A stretch of 64,000 bases of DNA from NCBI RefSeq assembly GCF_014610845.1, contig NZ_JABTCG010000003.1, forward strand, positions 248,001 through 312,000, written 5' to 3'. The notes under the pieces are model-generated. The model was given only the letters and a program-made list of their open reading frames with translations. It ran no database searches and had not been told where the DNA came from. This DNA is from Maribacter arenosus (GTDB lineage: Bacteria; Bacteroidota; Bacteroidia; Flavobacteriales; Flavobacteriaceae). Shown here one piece after another: positions 36,646 to 46,352 of this stretch; within the stretch, counting starts at the first letter, position 1; each line of letters starts with the position of its first letter. Made by a program: the position numbers and the translations under genes.

Positions 36646-38250
36646 ATGTCGTCATTTGAAAAAATATCCATAAAGGAAAAAATAGGATACGCCTTAGGGG
36701 ATGGTGCCGCCAATATTGCCTGGAGAGGGGTGGCCACCTTTTTATTCATATTCTATACCGATGTTTTTGGCTTGAGTCCTGTAACTGTGGGGGTCTTAAT
36801 GCTTGTCGCCCGTTTTAGCGATGGTATTAGCGACGTAGTGATGGGAATCATTGGCGATCGCACAAAATCGAAATATGGTAAATTCCGTCCATGGATCTTA
36901 TGGACCGCCATACCCTTGGCCGCTATTTTATCTCTTTTGTTCACTAGTCCCGATTTAGGGGAAACTGGGAAGATCGTTTACGCTTATGTCACCTATATAT
37001 TTTTTACGCTAATATACACGGCCAACAACGTGCCATATGGGGCTCTGATGGCCGTAATGACTGGGGATGATAAAGAACGAACGAGTCTGGGGTCTTACCG
37101 GATGGTGGGGGCTTTTGGTGGGGGTATGTTGGTACAGGGGGCATTGCTTTTTTTGGTAGCCTATTACGGAAATGTGAATCCCAAGATAGCTATAGATCAA
37201 GTAACCGATGATACCTATAAAGTAGTCGTTTCGGCACCTTCCGACGTAGAGAACGTGAATATCAAGACAGATGACGGCATTGCCTTGTTTACTTGGGAAG
37301 ATGCCCAAGACGTAAGTGGGGAAGATAGCCCTACCCATGGAAAAAGTTTTTCTATGGAAGCCGATAAGGAGTATGTGTTTTTGGTCGAGGGGGAGCAAAA
37401 CCTATCTACGGATAAAATCACCATTATCGACCAAAAAAGAGGGTATAGCAACGCCATGTATTTGATGTCCATTTTTCTGGCGATATTAATGTTCTTGACC
37501 TTCTATACCACCAAAGAAAGAATACAACCCCCCAAGGAGCAAAAGAACAACCTGAGAAAGGATTTCAAGGATTTGATTTCGAACAAACCTTGGCTGGTAT
37601 TATTGATCATAGGACTTTTGTTCAATGTGTACAATTCGATCAAGCAGGGCATTGTCATCATTTACTTTAGCCATTATCTCCATAATCAACTTTTGTCCGC
37701 CTCGTTCTTGATCGGTCTTATGATTGCCTCTGTACTGGGCGCGATGGCAACCGCTCCCTTAGGAAAGAGATTGGGTAAGCGCAACCTCTTTATTTATGCC
37801 CTTCTTTTTTCCGGTGGGGTAAATGCCTTACTCGCTTTTTGTGGCCCTGAGGATATCACCGCCATTTTCACCATTGGTATTGTTTCAGAATTTGCAGCCG
37901 CTATTTTCCCAACCTTGTTCTTTGCCATGTTGGGCGATGCTGCGGATTATTCAGAGTTCAAGAATGGCCGTAGGGCTACGGGGCTCATTTATTCCGCAGG
38001 TTCGTTTGCGACAAAGTTTGGTGGGGGTATTGCCGGTGCGATTATCGGTTTGGTCTTGGGGGCTTTCGCTTACAATGGTCAAGATCCCGAATCGATTAAA
38101 GGGGCGGTACCGGGAATTATAATGCTGATGAGCTGGGTACCGGCCTTGATCACTGTATTGGCGGCAGGATTAATGTTCCTTTACCCTTTGACACAAAAGA
38201 AATTGGATGAGATCACGTTGGAGTTGAAACAACGAAGGCTTCAAGAATAA
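36646..38250 (+). CDS. GPH-family sugar:cation symporter with periplasmic insert
   Basis: A 534-residue transporter of the glycoside-pentoside-hexuronide (MelB-like) branch of the major facilitator superfamily. EKIGYALGDGAANIAW at the N-terminus, MGIIGDRTKSKYGKFRPWIL between helices 2 and 3, and the later GDAADYSEFKNGRRATGL are family marks. Between helices 5 and 6 (residues about 176-264), an extra segment of about 85 polar residues, rich in beta-type stretches such as YKVVVSAPSD and EYVFLVEGE, is inserted on the predicted periplasmic side. The cellobiose phosphorylase gene follows 27 bases downstream, so cellobiose or a related disaccharide is the likely cargo. Confidence 0.9.
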   Translation: MSSFEKISIKEKIGYALGDGAANIAWRGVATFLFIFYTDVFGLSPVTVGVLMLVARFSDGISDVVMGIIGDRTKSKYGKFRPWILWTAIPLAAILSLLFTSPDLGETGKIVYAYVTYIFFTLIYTANNVPYGALMAVMTGDDKERTSLGSYRMVGAFGGGMLVQGALLFLVAYYGNVNPKIAIDQVTDDTYKVVVSAPSDVENVNIKTDDGIALFTWEDAQDVSGEDSPTHGKSFSMEADKEYVFLVEGEQNLSTDKITIIDQKRGYSNAMYLMSIFLAILMFLTFYTTKERIQPPKEQKNNLRKDFKDLISNKPWLVLLIIGLLFNVYNSIKQGIVIIYFSHYLHNQLLSASFLIGLMIASVLGAMATAPLGKRLGKRNLFIYALLFSGGVNALLAFCGPEDITAIFTIGIVSEFAAAIFPTLFFAMLGDAADYSEFKNGRRATGLIYSAGSFATKFGGGIAGAIIGLVLGAFAYNGQDPESIKGAVPGIIMLMSWVPALITVLAAGLMFLYPLTQKKLDEITLELKQRRLQE

Positions 38251-38277
38251 CGCACTTTAAGAATTAATAGTAAAAAC

Positions 38278-40713
38278 ATGAAATACGGACATTTTGACGA
38301 TAAGAATAGGGAATATGTAATCACGAATCCCCAAACCCCATACCCTTGGATCAATTATTTGGGTAATGAGGATTTCTTTTCCTTAACCTCCAATACCGGT
38401 GGCGGATATACCTTTTATAAAGACGCAAAATTTAGACGGCTGACACGCTATCGGTACAATAATGTTCCCATAGACGATGGTGGAAAATACTTTTATATAA
38501 AGGACGGAGATGTCACTTGGTCCCCAGGATGGAAACCGATGAAGACCCGTTTGGACAGTTATGAATGTCGCCATGGCATGAGCTATACCAAATTCAATAG
38601 TGCAAAGAATGGCGTTGAAGCGCAGATCCTTCAATTCATTCCATTAGGATTTTGGGGCGAGATCCAAAAAGTCTCCTTGAAGAATACCGCTTCAGAAACC
38701 AAAAAGCTGAAATTGTTCTCCTTTATAGAGTGGTGCCTTTGGAACGCCGAGGATGACATGACCAATTTCCAACGGAACTTTTCAACAGGGGAGGTAGAAA
38801 TCGAAGATTCTACCATTTACCATAAAACCGAATTCAAGGAACGCCGCAACCACTATGCCTTTTATTCCGTCAATGCCCCTATTGATGGCTATGATACCGA
38901 TAGGGAATCTTTCTTGGGTCTATACAATGGCTTTGATAACCCCGATGTGGTGAACCAGGGGACTCCCAAAAACACGGAGGCCCACGGATGGTCACCCATT
39001 GCATCACACTATATTGAAGTAGAATTGCAACCTGGGGAATCGCGCGATTTTATCTTTATGTTGGGTTATGTTGAGGTCGACAAGGACGATAAATGGGAAC
39101 GAAAGGCGGTCATCAATAAGAAGCCTGCCAAGGCTATGATGGCAAAATATAATACTGTTGAAAAAATCGATACCGCCTATGACGATTTGCACACCTACTG
39201 GGATAGGTTGCTGGGCAAGATCAATATTGAATCCAGCGATGACCGTTTGGATAGAATGGTAAACATCTGGAACCAATACCAATGTATGGTCACCTTCAAC
39301 ATGTCGCGTTCCGCTTCCTTTTTTGAATCGGGTATTGGCCGTGGTATGGGCTTTAGGGACTCCAATCAGGATTTGATCGGCTTTGTACATCAAATTCCTG
39401 AAAGGGCAAGGGAGCGTATCTTCGATATCGCATCGACCCAATTTGAGGATGGCTCATGCTACCACCAATACCAGCCTTTGACCAAAAAGGGCAATTCGGC
39501 CATAGGTGGCGATTTTAATGACGACCCGTTATGGTTGATCCTCTCCACCACCGAATATATCAAAGAAACCGGGGATTTCTCCCTATTGGATGAGATGGTG
39601 CCATTTGATAATGATGCCTCTAGGGCCAAACCCCATTTCGACCATTTAAAAGCCTCCTTTTACCATGTGGTGAATAATTTGGGTCCCCATGGTCTGCCGC
39701 TTATCGGTCGTGCCGATTGGAACGATTGCCTCAATCTCAATTGTTTTTCGGATGATCCCAATGAGTCTTTCCAAACCACTGGAAATAAAAAAGGGAAGAC
39801 GGCCGAGTCCTTGATGATCGCCGGACTTTTTGTGGTCTATGGAAAGGAATATGTAAAACTTTGTAAGCGAATTGGGAAGGATACCGAAGCAAAGGAAGCC
39901 GAAAAGCATGTAAAGGCCATGATTGAAGCTGTAAAAAAAGACGGTTGGGATGGCGATTGGTATTTAAGGGCCTATGATTATTATGGAAAAAAAATCGGGT
40001 CGAATGAAAATGAGGAAGGTAAGATCTTTATAGAATCCCAGGGCTGGTGTTCCATGGCGGAAATCGGTAAGAAAGAGGGCATGGTGGAAAAATCGCTGAA
40101 TGCGGTAAAAGAGCATTTAGACTGTGAATATGGCATTGTTTTGAATAGTCCAGCATTTACCAAATACTATATCGAATACGGGGAGATTTCGACCTATCCG
40201 GCCGGGTATAAGGAAAATGGCGGTATCTTCTGCCATAACAATCCTTGGATTATGATTGGGGAGACCCTATTGGGTAGGGGAGACCAGGCGTATGGGTATT
40301 ATACCAAAATAGCCCCGAGTTTTCTCGAAGACATTTCGGAACTACATAAGGTAGAACCTTATGTATATTGCCAAATGATCGCGGGCAAGGAAGCTTTTAA
40401 ACCGGGTGAGGCCAAAAACTCCTGGTTATCGGGTACCGCTTCTTGGAATTTCTTTGCGATCACCCAATATATTTTGGGCGTAAAAACGGATTACGACGGA
40501 CTGGTTATCGATCCTTGCATACCCTCTAAATGGGACGGATTTAAAATGAGCAGGGAATTCAGGGGTGCGACCTATAAAATAGAGGTTCAAAATCCCGACC
40601 ACGTAAGTAAAGGAGTGAAGCGCATTTTGGTCAACGGAAAGGAAATCCCCTCGAATACCGTCCCTATTTTAGAGAAAGGAAAGGCACATTCGGTACAAGT
40701 GATCATGGGATGA
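38278..40713 (+). CDS. cellobiose phosphorylase (GH94)
   Basis: Cleaves cellobiose with inorganic phosphate to glucose 1-phosphate and glucose in the cytoplasm, saving one ATP. At 811 residues it is close to the length of characterised cellobiose phosphorylases. The chain matches that group throughout: [22 protein letters not shown] at the N-terminus (read as KYGHFDD then [18 protein letters not shown]), [34 protein letters not shown] and [12 protein letters not shown]. Asp483 in the WND triplet is the expected general acid. Later blocks are [26 protein letters not shown] and [13 protein letters not shown]. No signal peptide is present. It pairs with the upstream GPH symporter. Confidence 0.94.
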   Translation: MKYGHFDDKNREYVITNPQTPYPWINYLGNEDFFSLTSNTGGGYTFYKDAKFRRLTRYRYNNVPIDDGGKYFYIKDGDVTWSPGWKPMKTRLDSYECRHGMSYTKFNSAKNGVEAQILQFIPLGFWGEIQKVSLKNTASETKKLKLFSFIEWCLWNAEDDMTNFQRNFSTGEVEIEDSTIYHKTEFKERRNHYAFYSVNAPIDGYDTDRESFLGLYNGFDNPDVVNQGTPKNTEAHGWSPIASHYIEVELQPGESRDFIFMLGYVEVDKDDKWERKAVINKKPAKAMMAKYNTVEKIDTAYDDLHTYWDRLLGKINIESSDDRLDRMVNIWNQYQCMVTFNMSRSASFFESGIGRGMGFRDSNQDLIGFVHQIPERARERIFDIASTQFEDGSCYHQYQPLTKKGNSAIGGDFNDDPLWLILSTTEYIKETGDFSLLDEMVPFDNDASRAKPHFDHLKASFYHVVNNLGPHGLPLIGRADWNDCLNLNCFSDDPNESFQTTGNKKGKTAESLMIAGLFVVYGKEYVKLCKRIGKDTEAKEAEKHVKAMIEAVKKDGWDGDWYLRAYDYYGKKIGSNENEEGKIFIESQGWCSMAEIGKKEGMVEKSLNAVKEHLDCEYGIVLNSPAFTKYYIEYGEISTYPAGYKENGGIFCHNNPWIMIGETLLGRGDQAYGYYTKIAPSFLEDISELHKVEPYVYCQMIAGKEAFKPGEAKNSWLSGTASWNFFAITQYILGVKTDYDGLVIDPCIPSKWDGFKMSREFRGATYKIEVQNPDHVSKGVKRILVNGKEIPSNTVPILEKGKAHSVQVIMG

Positions 40714-40714
40714 T

Positions 40715-41128
40715 CTAGTGGGGTAATTTGTCCTTGATGACACCATAAACAAAGGTGCCAAGTATAGCCGCGGCGATGACGATCAGCATGCTAAAAACCC
40801 CTGTACCCACCAAAATATACATGGGTCCCGGACAAGCACCTGCCAGGGCCCAGCCCAATCCGAAAATGGAACCACCCAAAAGATAGCGGGTAAATCCCCT
40901 CTCTTTGGGGGCGATATTAATGGTTTGGCCTGTAAAACTTTTAAGACCGGTACGTTTAATAAACGCGACCGCTAGGATGCCCAGTAGCACGGCAGAACCG
41001 ATAATCCCATACATATGAAAGGACTGGAATTTGAACATTTCAAATATGCGGTACCAGGAAACGGCTTCGGATTTCACCAAAACAATCCCAAAGAACATAC
41101 CGACCAATAGATATTTTATAAAATTCAT
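40715..41128 (-). CDS. YeeE/YedE family half-protein (C-terminal type, DUF6691-like)
   Basis: A 137-residue membrane protein with about four helices and the motif GWALAGACPGPMYILVG, the second conserved cysteine-glycine block of YeeE/YedE transporters. In species with single-chain YeeE (TsuA), thiosulfate passes along conserved cysteines in the two halves; here the halves are separate polypeptides. The start overlaps the stop of the upstream partner gene by four bases (ATGA). Transport of thiosulfate or a related sulfur species is inferred from the family. The gene is convergent with the GH94 gene, with only one base between stops. Confidence 0.85.
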   Translation of the reverse strand: MNFIKYLLVGMFFGIVLVKSEAVSWYRIFEMFKFQSFHMYGIIGSAVLLGILAVAFIKRTGLKSFTGQTINIAPKERGFTRYLLGGSIFGLGWALAGACPGPMYILVGTGVFSMLIVIAAAILGTFVYGVIKDKLPH

Positions 41129-41688
41129 GCACTAAAGATTAAGGGTAGAATAAAATGGGTCATGATCAGGCCACCAATAAAAAAGCCGATTACGGCCACC
41201 AAGGAGGGCTTTTGAAGATTGCTCAATCCGGAAATCGCATGGCCCGAGGTGCATCCCCCGGCATAGCGGGTACCAAAGCCGACCAAAAAACCGGCGATGA
41301 TCAAGATGGCCAGCCCTTTAAACGTCAAAACGGAATCCCAGCTGAAAATTTCAGGGGGTAAAAGCGTTTCCCCAGCACCATTAAACCCCAAGGCATTTAA
41401 ATCATCAATGGTATTGGGGGAAAGCGCGATGGCCGAACCATCGGATAATAAATATACCGCGATGAAACCTCCTGTAATGGCACCAATGACAACAACCAAG
41501 TTCCATCGTTGCGATTTCCAGTCGTACCTAAAAAAATCGGAGTATTTGCCAGCACCACCCATACTGCAAAGTGTTCGCAGGTTCGATGACATGCCGAACG
41601 ACTTTCCAAAATAGAAAAGCAGTAACATAATCGATGTAATCAGTGGCCCGGAAACATACCAAGGCCAAGGTTGCAATATATATTCCAT
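41125..41688 (-). CDS. YeeE/YedE family half-protein (N-terminal type)
   Basis: A 187-residue membrane protein with about five helices. It carries the hallmark FGTRYAGGCTSGHAISGLSNLQ, whose cysteine lies in the substrate path of thiosulfate transporters of this family. I use ATG 41688 (MEYILQPWPWYVSGPL); the frame continues 18 bases upstream without similarity. A periplasmic segment of about 35 residues separates helices 2 and 3. It is co-translated with the downstream half. No sulfurtransferase or rhodanese gene is adjacent, so the metabolic partner is not visible here. Confidence 0.86.
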   Translation of the reverse strand: MEYILQPWPWYVSGPLITSIMLLLFYFGKSFGMSSNLRTLCSMGGAGKYSDFFRYDWKSQRWNLVVVIGAITGGFIAVYLLSDGSAIALSPNTIDDLNALGFNGAGETLLPPEIFSWDSVLTFKGLAILIIAGFLVGFGTRYAGGCTSGHAISGLSNLQKPSLVAVIGFFIGGLIMTHFILPLIFSA

Positions 41689-42022
41689 CCCATGTATTTT
41701 ATGCAAATATAATGGAATGGGATTGGGATTACGAAATTAGTGGGGTAATCACTTGGATTAGGTGCTTCAATCAGACTTTTGCCAATATTAATATGGACAT
41801 TAAAACTAAAATAATTAGCGTAAAATACATAAAAAAGAAGATGGCAGCACATTCAGGCTACGGTGTTATTTGGAATATCATTTTTACTTTTTCAATAAGA
41901 AAAACTCAATATGAAAATAAACTGATCTGGATCATTTGCGAAGTATGATCCGGTTTCTATCTTAATCCTTAGACAAAATTTTCAACCTAATTGTAAATGT
42001 ATCAATCTAAAAAAATAGTATT
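41689..42022. other. divergent intergenic region
   Basis: 334 AT-rich bases between the YeeE gene (minus) and the lipoprotein gene (plus). A 101-codon plus-strand frame at 41643-41948 overlaps the YeeE start and lacks any recognisable feature, so it is not called. No TAnnTTTG box with good spacing was found. Confidence 0.45.
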
Positions 42023-42766
42023 ATGAAACGGTTCAAAATTTCTTATTTGATTTTACTTCTAGGTATGCTGTTGATATCTTGTGAGAATGAAAGCATCGAC
42101 ACTGAGGTAGTCTCCCAAGAGGAGTCCCTTGAGCAATTTGACGTGCCTGAAATTCCGGCAGACATTAAATCTATGATGAGTACCGAAGATTTAGCCTTGT
42201 TTGAAGCAGGTCCAGGTAAAGAATATCTTAGCAACGAGATGAGTAAAGGTACACGCGGGAAACACGGAAGATGGCATCCCATATTGATGAAATTGGGCTA
42301 CAATCTACAAATTGGCCCATTTGTTGGAGAATCTTGTGAAACTCCGGTCCCTTGTTTTGATGAAAATGGACCTACTGGAGCGGAGGGATGTGACGATCCT
42401 GCTAATTTCAAAGGAGCTACCGGAGTAACGGTCGCGGATGGATATTTGTTTTCAAAACCTGTGCATTCCATGTATTTTCCTGTCTTTTGTTTTCCCGATT
42501 ATGCCGGATATGGGGAAGGTTTTTACCAATTGGAAAATGGAATGTTGTGGGTAGAAGCCAAAAACGGTCCCTTTTATTATGATGAAGAGGGCAATAGCAG
42601 CTTTCGACGAATAGGCAAATATAACCCAGACAAAAGTCAAGGTATTTTTTCAGACGTTAGAGGTTGGGAAATTGCCCTACTCTATACTGCGGCCGAGAAT
42701 AATCCTGGTACTAACAATGGCATTGGCTATTCCGATGTAATAATTTTTGGATGGGCGTATTGGTGA
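42023..42766 (+). CDS. hypothetical lipoprotein
   Basis: A 247-residue lipoprotein with a clear signal (SYLILLLGMLLISC, Cys about residue 20). An acidic linker (residues 21-75) contains DIKSMMSTEDLALFEAGPGKEYL. The folded part has four cysteines (ESCETPVPCF, EGCDD, PVFCFPDY), which could form two disulfides in the periplasm or on the surface. Aromatic residues are abundant towards the C-terminus, which ends IIFGWAYW. I recognise no family. It stands alone on the plus strand at the border between core and accessory DNA. Confidence 0.72.
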   Translation: MKRFKISYLILLLGMLLISCENESIDTEVVSQEESLEQFDVPEIPADIKSMMSTEDLALFEAGPGKEYLSNEMSKGTRGKHGRWHPILMKLGYNLQIGPFVGESCETPVPCFDENGPTGAEGCDDPANFKGATGVTVADGYLFSKPVHSMYFPVFCFPDYAGYGEGFYQLENGMLWVEAKNGPFYYDEEGNSSFRRIGKYNPDKSQGIFSDVRGWEIALLYTAAENNPGTNNGIGYSDVIIFGWAYW

Positions 42767-42952
42767 TAAGGTAGCAGTACCTGCTGTTGGCACTAAAGAT
42801 CCCTGAGGTATGCCCAAGTTTAGTTCTGTGTTTCGATTTCGAGAATTTTGAATCCTGGAAATGCAGTTCCTTATGGGGTAAAAGGGATCTTTCACCAGAT
42901 TCATGAATTTTTAGTAACGTAATTAAACAGTGGTAATAAGAGCTGAAATGGT

Positions 42953-43714
42953 TCAGTCTTTTATGCAGCGCACTGAAAATCCGGTTTTTTTACTATCGGT
43001 GAATCTGTGAATTTGTGTCCAATGGGTATTAAGCAATCTGGATAAACTTAAGGTATCGCCCGACTCCGTAGTACTCCAAAATGCGGCTATCTCATGTAAT
43101 TGATACGCACCTCCATTATCAGCGTTTCGATAACCCGAAGGAATCGCCCAAAAACCCGAACTGCCAAAGGCTATATCGGTAACTAGAATGCCTTCATTCC
43201 AAAGCCTTGAATCCCCTGCAATTTTACTACCTTCATTCGTGCCTCGAAAAGTATACATTTCTGTTTCGTTTTGGCTCATTCCCAGATGCATTTCCAGCTC
43301 TTTCCATTCATTATCACTTGGCAAATGCCATCCATCGGGGCAAACTCCCTGAACATTACTCGGGTTGGAGTCACTGCTAGTACTGCCATTCATTGTCGCT
43401 GCCCACGTATATAATGCACCATAGACTTCTTTGTTCGCTATTGAATTTTCATAGTAAGAAATCGTTTTATCAGAAAATGTGAGGTTGCTCCAAGCACTTT
43501 CGTCGGTAACCAATTCGATCTCCGTTCCGTTGGCATAATGCGAAGTTTTGAGATTCTCTGCCATCCAAATCTGATCTCCAATTTGAACTGTTGTATACGT
43601 ATTTCCATCAACATCTGTTACCGTAAGTGTATTCTGGGTATCATCATCCTTTTCGCAATTCGTCAAGATCGGGATTAGCAAGAATAGTAGAACAGGTACT
43701 AGCTTTCTTTTCAT
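42953..43714 (-). CDS. FISUMP-domain lipoprotein
   Basis: A 253-residue lipoprotein (signal ending PILTNC) made of a Fibrobacter succinogenes major paralogous (FISUMP) domain. Hallmarks are DVDGNTYTTVQIGDQIWMAENL near the N-terminus (read as VDGNTYTTVQIG then QIWMAENLKT), YGALYTWAA, CPDGWHLPSDNEWKELE, GFWAIPSGYRN and the final VRCIKD. Domains of this sort are common in Bacteroidota surface proteins and have no proven activity. It is a single-domain, membrane-anchored version. It is on the minus strand, 22 bases downstream of another lipoprotein gene. Confidence 0.9.
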   Translation of the reverse strand: MKRKLVPVLLFLLIPILTNCEKDDDTQNTLTVTDVDGNTYTTVQIGDQIWMAENLKTSHYANGTEIELVTDESAWSNLTFSDKTISYYENSIANKEVYGALYTWAATMNGSTSSDSNPSNVQGVCPDGWHLPSDNEWKELEMHLGMSQNETEMYTFRGTNEGSKIAGDSRLWNEGILVTDIAFGSSGFWAIPSGYRNADNGGAYQLHEIAAFWSTTESGDTLSLSRLLNTHWTQIHRFTDSKKTGFSVRCIKD

Positions 43715-43736
43715 GGGGGATTTTATTAAGCAGTTT

Positions 43737-44222
43737 TTATTTTATCAATGTTATTAACCTGTCCGAAGTATAGGCTTCCCATTTTAAAACATCGTTGCAC
43801 CAAATCTTGGTACAGATTACATGTCCATTACTAAAATCAATTTCACCTTTGATAATATCAAAATCACTTTCTGAAAACTGAATTTTGATCTCGGTAAAAC
43901 CCCTAGTATCATAGTCAGGATTGTTATAATCCGGTGTCAATAATACCCTTAGACGATTTTCTCCATTTATTTCTTCAACGGTCATTCCCTTTGCATTTCT
44001 CTGGTCATAGCCGAAATGTTCGATCCATTCAGAATCCGTTCTATAGAATAGCCTTATATCTTTTGATGCAATTCCATCAACTTTGTCGAGAATATTGACT
44101 CCATCAGCATTAACAATTAGGATATCCAATCCGAAATCAATCGTAGTACAACATGTTATTTCTTTTTTATCACAAGAAACAGAGATTGAAATCAGTATAA
44201 TAAAAGGTACTATTTTTTTCAT
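43737..44222 (-). CDS. hypothetical lipoprotein
   Basis: A 161-residue lipoprotein with a short signal (KKIVPFIILISISVSC). Two cysteines follow directly after the anchor (ITCCTT). Near the C-terminus are CTKIWCND and KWEAYTSDRLI. The central part contains VDGIASKDIRLFYRTD and TEIKIQFSESDFD, a beta-rich pattern. I recognise no family. ATG 44222 is used because it begins the signal peptide; the 31 codons upstream in the same frame look non-coding. It lies upstream of the FISUMP gene in a minus-strand cluster of poorly known envelope proteins. Confidence 0.68.
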   Translation of the reverse strand: MKKIVPFIILISISVSCDKKEITCCTTIDFGLDILIVNADGVNILDKVDGIASKDIRLFYRTDSEWIEHFGYDQRNAKGMTVEEINGENRLRVLLTPDYNNPDYDTRGFTEIKIQFSESDFDIIKGEIDFSNGHVICTKIWCNDVLKWEAYTSDRLITLIK

Positions 44223-44329
44223 TTTTTTGTTAAAAAGGTCTCGGTTAGGAGTAATTTGGGGTTTACGTCCGTGGATTTTCAGAAGTGGCGAAAACAACCA
44301 ATTAGGGATAACCATTTTATGGGCGTTTT

Positions 44330-45556
44330 TTAGAATAATGAATACCCTAGTATTATTGATAATGTCTTAAAATCCGCATCCCAAAACGAATAGTCTCCTA
44401 AAAGTTCCCTACTCGCTTGATATCTCATTTCCAGACTGTATTTGTCTTGGAGTTTATAGCCAATGCCGAACGCCAAATTGTTTCGACTATCAATTTCCAA
44501 ATCATTATCTAAACTTGAGCCATCTGCTCTTTTAAACGTAAGTAAAGATTTTGAACTTAAATCAAATATGAATGAGGCATCCACGAAAATTTTTGAATTG
44601 TTATCAAGAAAGAAATAATGTCTCAAACTTACTGGAACTTCAACAGAACTGTATTCGACTTCGGCCAATATTTCACCCCCTGACACAAAACTTACATTAG
44701 TCGTTTTTTTGGATTTAAAGGTCTGATACGTTGGTTCAATTGCAAATGCCCATTTATTTTTATTAAAAGGTAAAATGAATTCAGTTTCCAATCCAAATCC
44801 AAATCCTATCTTGCTCCCGAAATCTATATTCCTGGAACTAGATATTGAGTTTTGTATTTCTAATGAAGAACTGTTTAAACGAGGTCTGATAGTCAAATTG
44901 AATAAATCCCGTTTTTGTTTTGGTTCAAAATGAACTAAGTCGATGTTATGGCATTCACTGTAATCATTAAATAATCGTACTAATTCCTTTTTTTTATAGT
45001 TTAAACTTTCGAATTTACCCATTTTGAAATATGGACATTTCAAATCATTCCATAGCTGTTGCCTAAATCTATTGTTTTTACCAACGGTATTATTAATGGT
45101 AGTATAGCTTTTAAATACCAGTTGCTCAATATTGGAGTTTTCTTTACTGTAAAAGTATCTTTTTAAATTACTATCAACATATTCAAACAGGTTTGCCTTA
45201 CCTTCAACCAATACCCTTAAAAAAAGCGTTTCTTTATTAAAATTAGGGTTCATGTCATTACTTAAAAAATTGACAATCTCACTTGACCTGTCAATTTCCA
45301 CAGTACTTCTGATGTATTTTGAATTATTATCAATACCAAATTCTTTTATTGATCTTATAGTTGCATTTTTAGAATCACTTTTTTCTGATAATTTATATTC
45401 AAATTCAGTAGGATTGTTCTTCCAATCGCTATTCTTGATCAGACAGTTGATTTTTTGGTTGGCATTATCTATAAAATATCCTTTTTCATAAGAAATTTGT
45501 GAATAGGAATTGAGGCTTAAAACTATGGTTAATAGAATTATTAGTTGGTTTTTCAT
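44330..45556 (-). CDS. outer-membrane beta-barrel protein with N-terminal extension
   Basis: A 408-residue exported protein with a signal peptide ending LSLNSYSQ. The first half is a soluble domain of unknown kind (residues about 25-215, starting ISYEKGYFIDNANQKINCLI). The second half is a run of amphipathic strands (for example FGFGLETEFILPF, WAFAIEPTYQTF, VPVSLRHYFFLDN, AFGIGYKLQDKYSLEMRYQ). It ends with the outer-membrane signature strand LSIILGYSLF. Related proteins are frequent in Flavobacteriia and are sometimes misnamed in databases. ATG 45556 is chosen; the frame extends seven codons further. The gene is visibly AT-rich. Confidence 0.75.
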   Translation of the reverse strand: MKNQLIILLTIVLSLNSYSQISYEKGYFIDNANQKINCLIKNSDWKNNPTEFEYKLSEKSDSKNATIRSIKEFGIDNNSKYIRSTVEIDRSSEIVNFLSNDMNPNFNKETLFLRVLVEGKANLFEYVDSNLKRYFYSKENSNIEQLVFKSYTTINNTVGKNNRFRQQLWNDLKCPYFKMGKFESLNYKKKELVRLFNDYSECHNIDLVHFEPKQKRDLFNLTIRPRLNSSSLEIQNSISSSRNIDFGSKIGFGFGLETEFILPFNKNKWAFAIEPTYQTFKSKKTTNVSFVSGGEILAEVEYSSVEVPVSLRHYFFLDNNSKIFVDASFIFDLSSKSLLTFKRADGSSLDNDLEIDSRNNLAFGIGYKLQDKYSLEMRYQASRELLGDYSFWDADFKTLSIILGYSLF

Positions 45557-45639
45557 AATTATTTTTAATATTAACATTAAAGTCCCGAGGTATCGGGAGG
45601 ACTAGGGCTTTTTATAGGAGGTTTTGTTGGCGGTAGTTT

Positions 45640-46329
45640 TTATTTATTATTCCATAATCTTTTAAAATAAAGCGTGTCAGGATATTTAGAGATTTCATAA
45701 ACCCACTTGGATTTATCAGCTATTAAATGATTGAAAGTCAAAAAATTATGTGATTTTCCTTTATTGTAAAAATTGATTTTATAATGATAGGTTGGATAAA
45801 ACAAAGAATCTAATTCTTTATCACGATAATCAAGTACTTTACATTGTTCCCAATCATTGAGAAGCTTTTTAAACTGTTTATTTGTCAATTTTTTGCTTTT
45901 CCCGGTACTTTTGGAGAAGATAATTATTGAATCAATAGCTGAGGGCAGTAATTTTAATTTGTCAGGTTGTAATTCTATCGCTTGATTATTACAAACATTG
46001 ATTTTTATATATAAATTATTTTTTAGTTGAAAGTCAATTTTACAGGAATCAGATTTGTAGATATTTTCAGCTATTAATTGATTATTTTTAAATATGTCCA
46101 GTCGGTTGAAATGAGGTCCGGCAAAACCAATACAAGTATATTCCTGGATCATGTAATCACCAACTTGCCAATTTTGAGATTTATCGCAATTAGTTCCATA
46201 CGCCTTTCCAACTTTTTTTGCAGCAGAACTTAATCCACTTGAAATAGCCACTGCAAATGATTTAAATACGATGATTACGCCAAATAAAATAGTTACTGTA
46301 ATGAGGGTATTTTTGAGAGTCTTATTCAT
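45640..46329 (-). CDS. hypothetical membrane-anchored protein
   Basis: A 229-residue protein with one N-terminal hydrophobic segment (NTLITVTILFGVIIVFKSFAVA) acting as signal or anchor. A mainly beta-sheet extracytoplasmic part has paired cysteines in YGTNCDKSQNWQ and EYTCIGF. I recognise no family. ATG 46329 is used. The gene is AT-rich. Immediately upstream on its own strand lies the first copy of the 200-bp repeat described below. Confidence 0.6.
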   Translation of the reverse strand: MNKTLKNTLITVTILFGVIIVFKSFAVAISSGLSSAAKKVGKAYGTNCDKSQNWQVGDYMIQEYTCIGFAGPHFNRLDIFKNNQLIAENIYKSDSCKIDFQLKNNLYIKINVCNNQAIELQPDKLKLLPSAIDSIIIFSKSTGKSKKLTNKQFKKLLNDWEQCKVLDYRDKELDSLFYPTYHYKINFYNKGKSHNFLTFNHLIADKSKWVYEISKYPDTLYFKRLWNNK

Positions 46330-46352
46330 AAAAAGAATTACCGCCAACGTAC

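Noticed and set aside
41643-41948. 101-codon plus-strand frame over the YeeE start
   Set aside because: Overlaps the translated start of the YeeE half-gene and has no recognisable sequence feature.
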